A DNA stretch of 64,000 bases from Bugulina stolonifera (lineage: Eukaryota > Bryozoa > Gymnolaemata > Cheilostomatida > Bugulidae), in assembly GCA_935421135.1 (NCBI GenBank), contig OW285193.1, forward strand, positions 18,524,099 through 18,588,098, written 5' to 3'. The notes beneath the pieces are model-generated. The model ran no database searches. It had not been told where the DNA came from and was given only the letters and a program-made list of their open reading frames with translations. The position numbers and the translations under genes are program-made. Shown in pieces: positions 1-11,314 of this stretch; position 1 is the stretch's first letter, and each line of letters starts with the position of its first letter.

Positions 1-274
1 GACAATCTTGGTTTTTAGTTTGTCTGCTAATCTACCATATAAGTGTGGTAATGTTCTTCTTTAGATCACAGGCTATTATTGCCAACAAGATGGATCCAGA
101 GAAGTCTAAACTAAACATCAAACTATGCAAGTCTACAGTTAACTTGGCAGTTATTGACGTGTTATGAAGAGAACAACACAATATTGATGGACTTTAAATT
201 GAAATAAGGAATTAGCATGACACTTTGTTTCCGCCGAAAGGATTATGGGAAGACTGTTCCATTTTCATTGACTG

Positions 275-3200
275 CTGCATCTGTTAACGCAACCCTACAA
301 GTAGTTATATCCAGTACTATGAATGGTGGGAGAGTGGGGGCTGACAGCACATTGAAGCTAACCCTGTGTTCAATGCACCACCATGAAGCTAAAAGTTTGT
401 AGACTTGAGAACTACTGGCAGCAGTTATCTAAGTAGGGAAGTACTCTCTTCCCACAGGTAGGTGAACATGATGTAACTTCAACTTCTTAGGACTATGGAA
501 TTGTCTCAATAACAAGTAGTCCCTGCATGAACTATACCAGATAATTGACGTGTATTTTGTGAGATGATTTACAATCACAATAATCTTTGGTTGCAGCAAG
601 GAATATTATTTACCTGCATAAAAGTGGGTGGCGCCTGTAGGCAGTAGTCTCACAGTTTGAGTGTTGTAGTATGTAGTTGTCCTTCATGGATATAACTGTA
701 AGTAATCCCATATGGAGTTAGACGACTTGCTACTCGACTATAAGAAACATATACTTGGGTGATATGGAGAATATACAGATTATAGATAAATATGCTGACT
801 GTATGCAATGAATGATAAGTACATCTATTCAATATTGCTACATGTCAGAGTAGAAGTTATCTCCTCGTTACAATATATCAACATAAGGTGTAATTACCCA
901 TGTGGTTATGAGCATATTATATCCAATATTTATATGCTTAGTTGTTACATTCTATAGAACTCTTATAATTATCCTGATAGAATTGAAACATTAATATTTC
1001 TAAAACATGTTTCATGATACAATCATTTCAAAGACTAAAATTATCTATTCCCCAATGAATATTCCAAGTATTTAATTATAAAAATAAGCTTTGAAAATTT
1101 TATCAGCTGTTTAACATCATTGTTGAAATTGTCTTCTCTTAGAATTTCATTAGTTGTGAATTCTTCTGAACCATAAATCTGCTGCTATACATCCACATCC
1201 CAACCGTCATTTGTGACAAAGATCTATGCTATCATTGATTGGTTCCTTGATGTGAAATTATGACTTTTGCTCTTTACTCCTATAATATCATCTCTATCAC
1301 TCTGGTGTGGTATATATTCTACCTGCAGCATCCTGTTCCATAGTCTATAGTCCTTACATCCAGCCCTCCCAGACAATTCTAGTCACTCACTGACTATACT
1401 CAGTAAAGGGATACATTACCACTGTGTATAATTTATATCGTACTCTCTAGTATACTGGCTCTCCACCCCCCCCCACCCTTCCTGTGATTGTTAGTCTAGT
1501 CTCTTCAATTCTAAATAGTGCTTGGGGTGAATGCTTCATGTCTCAATATACATGTATTAGGTATTACATGGAGGTTACATTTATATTGATAGAAGATACA
1601 ATAGTATGTGAAGTGATGTGATACTCAACACTATTCATGTGTAGGGCCATTCACACCAGCATGCTCCACACTCCTGTTATTGTCACACTCTGGTGTAGTA
1701 GTTATTTTACCTGCAGTATCCTGTTCCATAGTCTATTAGTACTTACACACAGCCCTCCCTCTAGTCACTCACAGACTATACTCAGTAAAGGGATATATTA
1801 CCGCTGTGTGTCGTTTATATCACACTCTCTAGTACACTACACTAGGTCTCCTCGTGTAGTTATTGAGTCTGGTGTCATCATAGAGCCCTTAACATTCTCT
1901 AAACACGAAATAAGAAACTTTGTATATGTTATAATGTAACAAATACTTTGCGAAACTTCAAAAATGAGAATTGTCTTCTCTTATTTTTGAAAGTTGTCCG
2001 CTCTTGCCCCAAACTCCAACCTCAACATATAGCTGTTTCCTGTCACGTATTTAGTAACTGTTAACTCCTACATCTTACAGCAATGAACACTGTCTTCCCT
2101 TCTCAACTCATGTAGGCCTATTACATCAAAATTATATTTATCTGGACTGAAGATACAATAATTATATAACATGATGTGATACTCAACCATATGCATGTAC
2201 ATGTGTACGGCCATCCAATGACACGTAACATTCCTATATTATTACTGAGCCCCAAGTTGCTACTCCAAGACCATTAATTCACCCTTCTCTACATTTCCTT
2301 TTGCTAGCTCCAGTGTGTCGTATTTCTGCCATCTTTTATCTCAGACTTTTTTGTGGATATTATTCATTACCTAAGCAGCACACAGGAATGCGTCATCTTA
2401 TTATATACAGCCTGCTTGCATCTAGTCAGAACACTCTATTCAGCCCTTTGTTTCTTTGCGTTGGACGTTCTACTTACTGCAAAGTAAAATTAAATTTGTG
2501 GATCTCATGTTCGTAACACAGTTTCATCTACACCATTTGGACATACTTATCAGTGTCAAGTCTCCAGCTTTCACGGCGAAGCTTCCACATTTTGAGGCAC
2601 TTTACACCTCCCCGTTTTTCCAGGTTTCACAATACTTTAAAAAGGTTTCAATCAATATTGGGATGCAAAATTAGTGATAGATCTGTCATCTCTAATCATG
2701 CAACTTTGTCTAGATATTCATTAAATTTGAAGAGCTGAAAGTTGTAGTAATCATAACACAACTATAATTGGTTCTAATTGAACTGCCCCATAGCATTGAT
2801 GAGAAAATGACATTTCAACAAATCATCTATAAGGTTTCTCTTCTTGAGGTCCCTGAAAAATTATGCTTATTCAAACTTCCAGCTATATATCTTTGTTTAC
2901 TTGCAAGTATGCACTTGAAATAGAATTTATTAGTGATTAAAAACGCTAGTTTTTGTCTTTGAAATGATTGTATCATGAAACATGTTTTAGAAATATTAAT
3001 GTTTCAATTCTATCAGGATAATTATAAGAGTTCTATTTAGAATGTAACAACTAAGCATATAAATACTGGATATAATATGCTCATAACCACATGGGTAATT
3101 ACACCTTATGTAGATATATTGTAATGAAGAGATAACTCCTACTCTGACATGTAACAGCATTGAATAGATGTGGTTATCATTCACCTTGTATAGTGAGCCT

Positions 3201-3690
3201 ACTTTCTGTCTGTATATGATCTATAATTACCCAGTTGTATGTTTTAAATAGTTGGGTGCAAAATCATTCTACTCCATGTGGAGATTACTGCCGATTATAT
3301 CTGTGCAGGACAACTACAGGCTCCACAAACCTGTGATTGATTACCAATAACAGGCTCCACCCACTTGTAGGTAAAAATATTTCACTGCCCAAAGTTATTG
3401 TGCCAAATAATCATTTCACAACAACATGTCATTGTTCTGGCATGGTTTGTGAAGGAACTACAGTTTGAGATAATTTCATAGCCTTAAGAGGTTTTGTTAT
3501 GTCATGTTCACCACTGAAGGGAGGAGAGAGTACTCTCCAACTTGGATCACTGCTGCCAGTAGCTCTAAGTCTACCAACTCTTAGCTTCATGATGGTGTAT
3601 TGAACACAGGGTTAGCTTCAATGTGCTGCTAACTCCCTATACTCTTCCATCTTAGTACAGATATACATAGTTAGGGTTGTGTTATCAATG
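275..3690. repeat. Large imperfect inverted repeat with ~1.9 kb spacer
   Basis: The left arm (about 275-1036) reads as the reverse complement of the right arm (about 2957-3690). Matching landmarks include AGCACATTGAAGCTAACCCT at about 346 and its complement near 3620, and ATGTTTCATGATACAATCAT at about 1007 and its complement near 2967. Identity looks like 80-90% by eye, with indels. The spacer (1037-2956) holds a diverged direct duplication: about 1270-1450 resembles 1680-1850 (both contain ATCCTGTTCCATAGTCTAT), and about 1555-1650 resembles 2115-2215. No transposase-like coding was seen in either strand. It could be a foldback-type transposon, a MITE with very long arms, or an inverted segmental duplication. 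The outer ends and any target-site duplication were not resolved. Confidence 0.75.
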
Positions 3691-4072
3691 CAGCTCTTAG
3701 TAAAATAGTTTACTTTTGTTATATATGCAAAAATAAATTTTATTTGTAATGTTTGTGTTTTATTATTTTTCTTATTTTTAAACATGTAAATTATAATAGA
3801 ACAATAAAACAGAATAATGTGATAATATCTGTCTGTTTGCTCTCAACTGCATGTCTTCATTTGCTGTAGCTGAGCTGTTTGTAGACTATCTTGGTACTCC
3901 TCTTAATTGAAATCTACAACATAGTGTTTACATGGTTACCATAGTGATTGACTGTGGACCTTGCACTGCATAATGGCTCTCCAAGAACTACAAGTAAACA
4001 GATAATTAAACATTGGAAATAAAGTCTACAGAATACTCACTCAGTACTATATCAGAAAGTCATACATGTGAA

Positions 4073-4395
4073 CAGTGGTCAAAGTTGGGGGGGTCGTGGG
4101 GGGACGCAGTCCCCCCACCATAAATTTCAGAGGGTCTCTCAGACTGATAGACCCCCTGCAGATTACTGTTATAATAATAATACTAATTGGACCATATTTT
4201 ACCATAAGATCTTGGACCATATTTTAACCTGAAGTTTTTGGATTTTGCACCATTTCGGTGCCTAATTTTGATAAAGTTTCCAATTTCCGGGAGGGTGCTC
4301 AGGCGCGCCTCCCGGACCCTCCCAGCAAGCGTGCTTTGCGCCCTCAAGTGATTATGTCTGCTACCCTAGAGACCCCCCACTTCTTTTGACCACTG
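4073..4395. mobile_element. hAT-like MITE, 323 bp, 8-bp TSD
   Basis: The ends are inverted repeats. The left end starts CAGTGGTCAAAGTTGGGGGG, and the right end, read on the minus strand, starts CAGTGGTCAAAAGAAGTGGG. The flanks are catgtgaa (4065-4072) and cacgtgaa (4396-4403), an 8-bp target-site duplication with one mismatch. CAG/CTG-type ends with an 8-bp duplication are the hallmark of hAT transposons. There is no coding capacity, so this is a non-autonomous copy. The interior has GC-rich inverted stretches (GGGGGGAC / GTCCCCCC near 4098-4120). Confidence 0.8.
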
Positions 4396-4403
4396 CACGT
4401 GAA

Positions 4404-5799
4404 TTCTACAGTCACAGATATCAACTTCAACTAATGAGTTTCACGTAGATATAATGAGACTCTTTCCCATCTTACTGAATCTTACAGTCAAGGTTATGCG
4501 TCATATAACACAAATTTACCAGAACAAAACTTTTTTGTGCATTTATTACTAATCCATGGTTGTGTTTCAATTCAGTAATTGATTAGTCACAGAATTTCTA
4601 AACATACATTAATTTTAAGTCAATAAATTTTGGTTAAAATTTCAGCCAGTTTCACTTTAGGTTTGGTTGTAGGTTCAAGTTTCTTGGTAGTCTAACTGGT
4701 TCATTAACCCTGTTCACTTGTATATTGGTATCCACGGTAACTCTTACCATTGTCTCTTTGCCACTCCTTCAGCCTCTCCAGATCTAGATGTCACACATTC
4801 ACAACTAAACACTTCCTCACAGTTACTGATAACGACTCCATGGAGGTAATACTCTCATTGAACTGAGCATTGTCAACAGCCCCCTCAGCTGGGAGTCACT
4901 TCACCAGGGTCTAGAAAGGTGTAACAGGTAAATATAACAATTTACCCACATGACTGGAAAATACACTTTACATGTAGTTTACGCAGTTCTCACTGGCCAG
5001 ACAAGGATATACCAGAAATCTGAGGCAAATTTATAGTATTAAATGTACATTATGTTATAAAAATATACAGTTCAGCATATTGAAATACAGTAAATTATAT
5101 TATAGCACAATAACAGGATAGTGTAGTGTACACTATACATCTACATTATTTGTATATTGTAATTTGTAGCACAACAGCAATAGTAATTAATATACAAGTA
5201 GTACATACATGTGATACTTACATTGTACATTATTGAATGATAATGACACCACTGTAGAAGAAGGAAATTGCCAACCATGTAAAGTTTCCTAGTCATTAGT
5301 TAGTGAAACTTTGTAAAGCTAGTGAGTGACTTACTATTTTTTTGCAGCCATTAAATTCCTGTAATGTCTGACAATAAAGAATCTTCCTCTTCAACAACAT
5401 GCTGGGTGGTCCACCATTACTGCATACAATGCAGCTCAGTTAGCTTGTTGATCATACAATACATAGCCAGGTGGGCTTTATGTATACTAAATAGCCAGTA
5501 TTGGTGATAGCCAGTTGTGTAATAGACGTGCAAGAGCAGACAATTCTATACCTGGCAAACAAAAACATAGATTAATTTAATCACATATTATAATATAATG
5601 TATTATTACATACTACACAGACTAGGGACTCCTATGGTATGGTAAACATTTATGTTTTAAGGATAGTCATACAGTGTAACAGCGTTTAAAAGTTAAAACC
5701 AATTTTATCAATCAGAGCATAACATGTACATGGTAACCTTATTAGGAGTTGTAAATATCTATACGTACATGATAGTAATTACGTACTATATTTATTTAC
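4404..5799. other. Non-coding stretch, no feature recognised
   Basis: AT-rich sequence with stops in all frames. No splice-flanked coding segment, RNA gene or clear repeat was seen. Confidence 0.5.
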
Positions 5800-5864
5800 T
5801 ATAATTCGCAAGTTATCCTCTCTGTAACACAATTAATATTGGGAGAGGACAACTTCGAATTATA
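5800..5864. repeat. Short hairpin element (family member 1)
   Basis: The arms TATAATTCGCAAGTTATCCT... and ...GAGAGGACAACTTCGAATTATA pair over about 22 bp around a loop of about 20 bp. The stem core (AAGTTATCCTCTC / GAGAGGACAACTT) recurs in other hairpins in this window, at 6881, 18031, 20710, 33994 and 52830. Confidence 0.7.
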
Positions 5865-6469
5865 ATAATTTCTTGACCAAGCACTAAACTTTAAATGCAG
5901 GTGGAGCAGGAAGCAACTTTCTCCCAATTCTAATATATCTTGTATAAAATTGACATAAATTAAGATAATTTTTGCTCCTAATGATCACAACAAAAACCAT
6001 GTAATTAGTTCAGAAAGGTTTAGAAGGTGGCATTGATCCTTCCCTAGTATCCCCCTCATGAAAATCCATTTGGGATGTTTGTAAAATGTACATACATACA
6101 TGACTTGCAGCAGGTGAGTGATTTGATTTAGAAACTGCACACTTGTTCTTGGACTCAGTGGACTTACACTCACTAAGGATGAGGTCTTAGGTCCTAGATG
6201 AAATGCCTCTAGCGCTTGGAGGCTGAAGTAGTAAGGAAATATAAATAATTTAGTAAATTTTTGAAAAATTTCACAAATCACTTCCTGAGAACCAACTAGC
6301 TAGCTAGGTAATACAAGTGCAGGGCGTTAATCCTGTAGTGAAACCTCTTTTACATAGCCAGGATATAGCTATGAATAGCTAGATATAAGGCATATTATAT
6401 TTATATGAATATGATATGTTAGCTCCCCCAATACAGAGGTATAGCCCAACATTTGCTGATGCTTTCTCA
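5865..6469. other. Non-coding stretch, no feature recognised
   Basis: No gene, RNA or repeat was recognised here. A 98-codon minus-strand open frame (5985-6281) has no family resemblance and no convincing splice context. Confidence 0.4.
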
Positions 6470-6735
6470 TCTACTTGTACATTGTATATGTATACATATA
6501 CAATGTACCTGTACATTGTATATGATTGTATACGTATACAATGTACAGGTACATTGTATACGTATACAATCATATACAATGTACCTGTACAATGTACAGG
6601 TACCTTGTATATGTATACAATCATATACAATGTACAGGTACATTGTATATGATTGTATACATATACAATGTACCTGTACATTGTATATGATTGTATACGT
6701 ATACAATGTACAGGTACATTGTATATGTATTTCAC
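6470..6735. repeat. Palindromic tandem repeat built on GTACATTGTATA(C/T)
   Basis: Many head-to-head and tail-to-tail copies of GTACATTGTATATG/GTATACAATGTAC and GTACCTGTAC/GTACAGGTAC. Each unit is itself nearly palindromic, so the whole tract can fold into multiple cruciforms. Open frames occur on both strands only because the repeat lacks stops. Confidence 0.9.
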
Positions 6736-6880
6736 CAGCACATATTATAACAACAGGTGATGTTACTATAGAATTTACATCTTAAATTAATGTTCTTATT
6801 CATTACCAACATACACTGTTCTAATACACAATATAGTTGTTGGTATGGGTGGGTTATTCAAGCCCTACTGGTTACCATTG

Positions 6881-6932
6881 GAAGTTGTCCTCTCGCAACT
6901 TGGTGGACTAGTCGGGAGAGGATAACTTTAAA
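6881..6932. repeat. Short hairpin element (family member 2)
   Basis: The arms GAAGTTGTCCTCTCGCAAC and GGGAGAGGATAACTTTAAA pair imperfectly around a short loop. The stem is the same as in the element at 5800-5864. Confidence 0.65.
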
Positions 6933-7362
6933 TTATATTCAATGTTAGGCGTTTGATAGCATTACAGGGTTAGAATATGACAGTATTTTGCATAGTAAAA
7001 CTATACATGCATAAGAGTTGTTCTGTCTTTATAATGAAAACCTTAGAGAGGTGATGAGAATTGTATACTATAAACATAACAATTGTATTGGGTACATGTA
7101 TTAAAATATAGAGAGATACGTTGTGATAATATAGCCTAACATAAAACATGAACTATAAGGTATGTAAAGAGTGCTTCAAAGGTAAAATTACCAATGAAAG
7201 AAGTTCTATAACATAATATGTTAATTGGTCACTAAGTATAGGTATTGGGTTAAATGTCTCACAAGTTAAAGCGTGTAGTAAACAAAAACATGAGTTGTAG
7301 TGCAAATTACTATAGTAAGTACTGGTGTATAATAGTAGTTAGTCAGTATTAACAGTTTGTAT

Positions 7363-10300
7363 TCATTTTGTCTTCCTTGGTAAGAACTTTCCCTTGGCAG
7401 CATCAGTTGTACCTGGGTCAGCGCACACTCCCTTCCCTCTCCTTGGGTGCTTCTTGTGAGACGCTTGCTCAGGTGTCTTGGTGACAAAGCACAGGAGAGC
7501 TGTTGAAATAGAAATGAGCAGCTTAACCCTACATTCAGCTGTGCACCAACAAGTAGATATAACAGATTAGCTATGCTATGTTGGTGACTGATAGACCATA
7601 ATTAACATCCGAAGCCCTTCAGTATACACCAGTAATTGTGAACACTTAGATTGGAGTTGTCTTCACTCGAAATAAAATATGCTGGAGCTCACAATTCCTA
7701 CCCAAGAGCTCATTTCATACAAGTGTAATTATACATGTAGGTCTATAAGCTCATAAGCTAGTTAGTGAATTACAGTAAATACAGCTGGATTTGGTCATTT
7801 GAAATACAGACCATATTATTTCAGTAGGCTTGTGTGGAGTGCGAGAGTAACATAGAACAGAAGGCTTACATAAAGCAAGTAAACCATTACTTCATAATTC
7901 AGTTCCATTAAAATATTCAGAATTAGGAGTGGTCAGCTGACCTGTGTTTAAATACTTCACAATACAAAGTAGTACTATACAATTCTCCCTAAACTATGAG
8001 CTGCTATTAAAGTACTTACGCTCCATGCACTGGTTTGATGAGTGACACTTCTTCCCTGCTGGCTTATCCCCCTTACCCTTGCAATGCTTATGTCCCTTCT
8101 TATTGGTCACACAGTGTGCTACAACATGTTAGACACTCTCCAGTACTTTTAGAAATGACATTATGAAAGCTTGGTGTGTGGGAAAGAAGCTAGCCTTAGG
8201 TTAAAATTCTTAGAAGTACTGCAAGGTAGGGGAGGGTAGTGTATATGTTTGAGAGAAATAGTTACATGACCTATAATCAGTCTGTGTACCTGAGATGCTA
8301 CTTGAAGCTAAACTACAATCAGATGCCTGTCCAGCCTAGGCCCAAAGGTCTATCGACCTGAAACTTTGTTTGGCCAGAAAAAACCACCCCTAGCTAATCG
8401 GCACATCCAGGTTTTTTGCTTTTGGCCCAGGCCGGTGTTTTTTCGGTTCTGTGACAGAAGTGGGCCGGAAGACACTAAGAAATGATTAGTTAACTTACAT
8501 ACTTCCTACAAAGTAGTACAATAGTAATACAATATTACAATAATAATATACTACAATCAGTATAAAGTAGTACAATAGTAATACAATAATACAATAATAA
8601 TATACTACAATCAGTATAAAGTAGTACAATAGTAACTTAATATATTGTTATAATAATATACTACAAATCAGCATAAAGTATGCTAAACGGAAATTATGAC
8701 AATGCATTTCCCACAATGCAAAATAGATGTTTACCGTTGTTATGGCAGTCTGCACTAGTCTTGCATTTTAGTCTTCTACCATGCTTCTTGCTTGGTTTAG
8801 TTGTGGCCAGGATAGGAGCGTCTGCTTGCATAAGATTGAACTAAATATAAAGCTCATATATTATTACAAAGTATGATAAGGTAACTCCCACCAACAAATA
8901 CAATAATAAAAGAAAAAATCCATACATTTATAACTGTAAAAATGAGAGAAGAAAATTTCAAAAACATAACTATTTTTAATGGTATAACATGTGGAAAACT
9001 TGTAACCATCAAGAGAGCATAACTCTAAAGAAACATAGCCAACAACTTGAACTAACTAACATGTGAAATGTGTGATGAGCAGTAAGAACTCTGGCAATAA
9101 AACATAGTTTTATAAGATCTTTTACCCACAAGCTCTAAGGTTGAGTTGTGGCCATTATAAACAATTAGTTGATCAATGATTGATGGAATCAAATTGATAT
9201 GAAAGAGGAGACAAGCTGTGTGGTGGGTCAACACACAAGCACATGCACATACTAATCAACTTATGTAATTTATTCAACTATCAGCTTCAGCTCTTCTATA
9301 TCTTGACATTGTTAATTAGTTTTTATCAAAGTCAATGCACAGTTTGTGAATTTAATTTACATATTATACAGGTTTACATTATACAGTGTGTATAATAATA
9401 TACATGTAGTTAGTTAGTAATAGAGCTGAGATGGAAATGATTAGCTAGCAATGATCAACCACACAGCTGTCACATGTCATACATCATCTAGCAACTCTAT
9501 CCTTTGAATGTTTGTAGAAACTTGATTTACCTTGTTTTTTCTCTTCATTGCTTTTCTTTCTGCTTTCCTCTCTGCCTTAGTCTAAAAATGAGGAAGTTTG
9601 ATATAAAATGCAACAGTCTTGTACATAGTAATAAAACACCTTAGTTCTGGGGCTCTATTCAGTCATCTTCAAGCAAGGAATTTTAAAGTATCAAAGTTGT
9701 TTACATGCATGTACATGTACATGTAATTTATATTTTCCATGCAACATTTCATACACAATAAAAACTTATATTTCCTAATTACTTTCTTACCAATGAGGAA
9801 TAACATGGTATGAATTACATGCTAGCATAAAACTTAAAATTTTCCAGCAGGAAATCCCAGCATGGGTATACGTTTCTGTCCGCCAGCCATTGTTAAGTAA
9901 GCTCACCTTTTTGCGTGGCTCCATAGTGGTTGTCGGTTTAGGAGTAGTGGTTGTAGTGGTGGTTGTAGTGGTTGTGGTGGTTGTAGTAGAGGTAGTCGTT
10001 GGTTTAGTCTGTGGTAGCGTGTTCACTTTCTTCTCCTCTTCACCAATCAGCATGAAGTTATTCTTCACAATTGGTTGAGAGTGTCCTGTAATGATGGGAT
10101 AGTCATGTATTTGGAAGTTATCTTCTCTTTTCATTCCAATTAAAATCTAAGTCATAATAGTAATTATATTATTACAGTTATTAGTGTATTACTGTTTACC
10201 TTCTGGCATCATGTTCCATTTTTTAGAAATACATATTTTATACTGATGTATATGATAATAGACACATAAATACCTGTTATAATGTAATACTACATCATCA

Positions 10301-11259
10301 TGATGGTAAACTTACCAGTTTTACTTCCACCATGCTTGGACTACAAAAACAATGAATAAACATGGGATTATGCTACAGTATAAACTCAGTATGACAACTT
10401 CAGTGATGTGTTTACTGTCTACATTGTGTGTATATAATGTATATATCTATAATTATATGTATATAATGATATAATGTATGTAACTATCAGACATCAAATG
10501 CTGAAATACATGTAAACCTCCCATCCTACAAGTTAAATTAATATCTAAATAACTCATGCTTGTAAATACTACTGAATAGTAACATACCTAAAATGATACA
10601 CAAACATTATACTGGGTACCAAATAGAGTTTTACTTCTCCTTTGTGGAGTACATCAACAGTAAAATATTATCATGGTAGTTTATATCAGGGTATAATATA
10701 GAATGTACCAGCATTACTCTACTACAATACCTAACTTCACACATTATACATTAGACACAGCTCATTGGAGAGGAGTAATGACTGTAAGTAATGACAACTA
10801 GTCGTTCAGTCATAATGCTACAGCAGTTGAAACTGTCACCCATTCAATTCTAGTTTGAGTGGCTGGCTAAAGTTTGTGAATCATCTCCCTCTGACCTTAA
10901 ATTAACCTCTGAATGCATTTAAGTAAAGGTTTTGTATTGAATATAATTTATTCTAGAGACTGGTGAATGGGAAATTCTAGGAATAGCTATTTGAAGTACT
11001 TGATACGATATTCTCAACATGGCTATCGGTATTAGACCAGATACTCGTACATGTGTGGAGAAAACACATTTTCTTTTGATCTCCTTGACTATATTTCATA
11101 AGGAATAAATAGAGTATTTTGCCAAGCTGGTGAGTTTGAACACATAATCCAAGGAAGATTTGGTATTAGTGTTTAGATGAGATTCATTGCAAGTGTATCT
11201 ACATTTTGCACAGTCACGATAGTAGTAGCATTGCTCAGTAACTGCATAGTAGCATCAGC

Positions 11260-11314
<55 letters not shown>

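Noticed and set aside
9890..10078. Plus-strand poly-Val frame
   Set aside because: Antisense of the Thr-rich exon 6 of the minus-strand secreted-protein gene.
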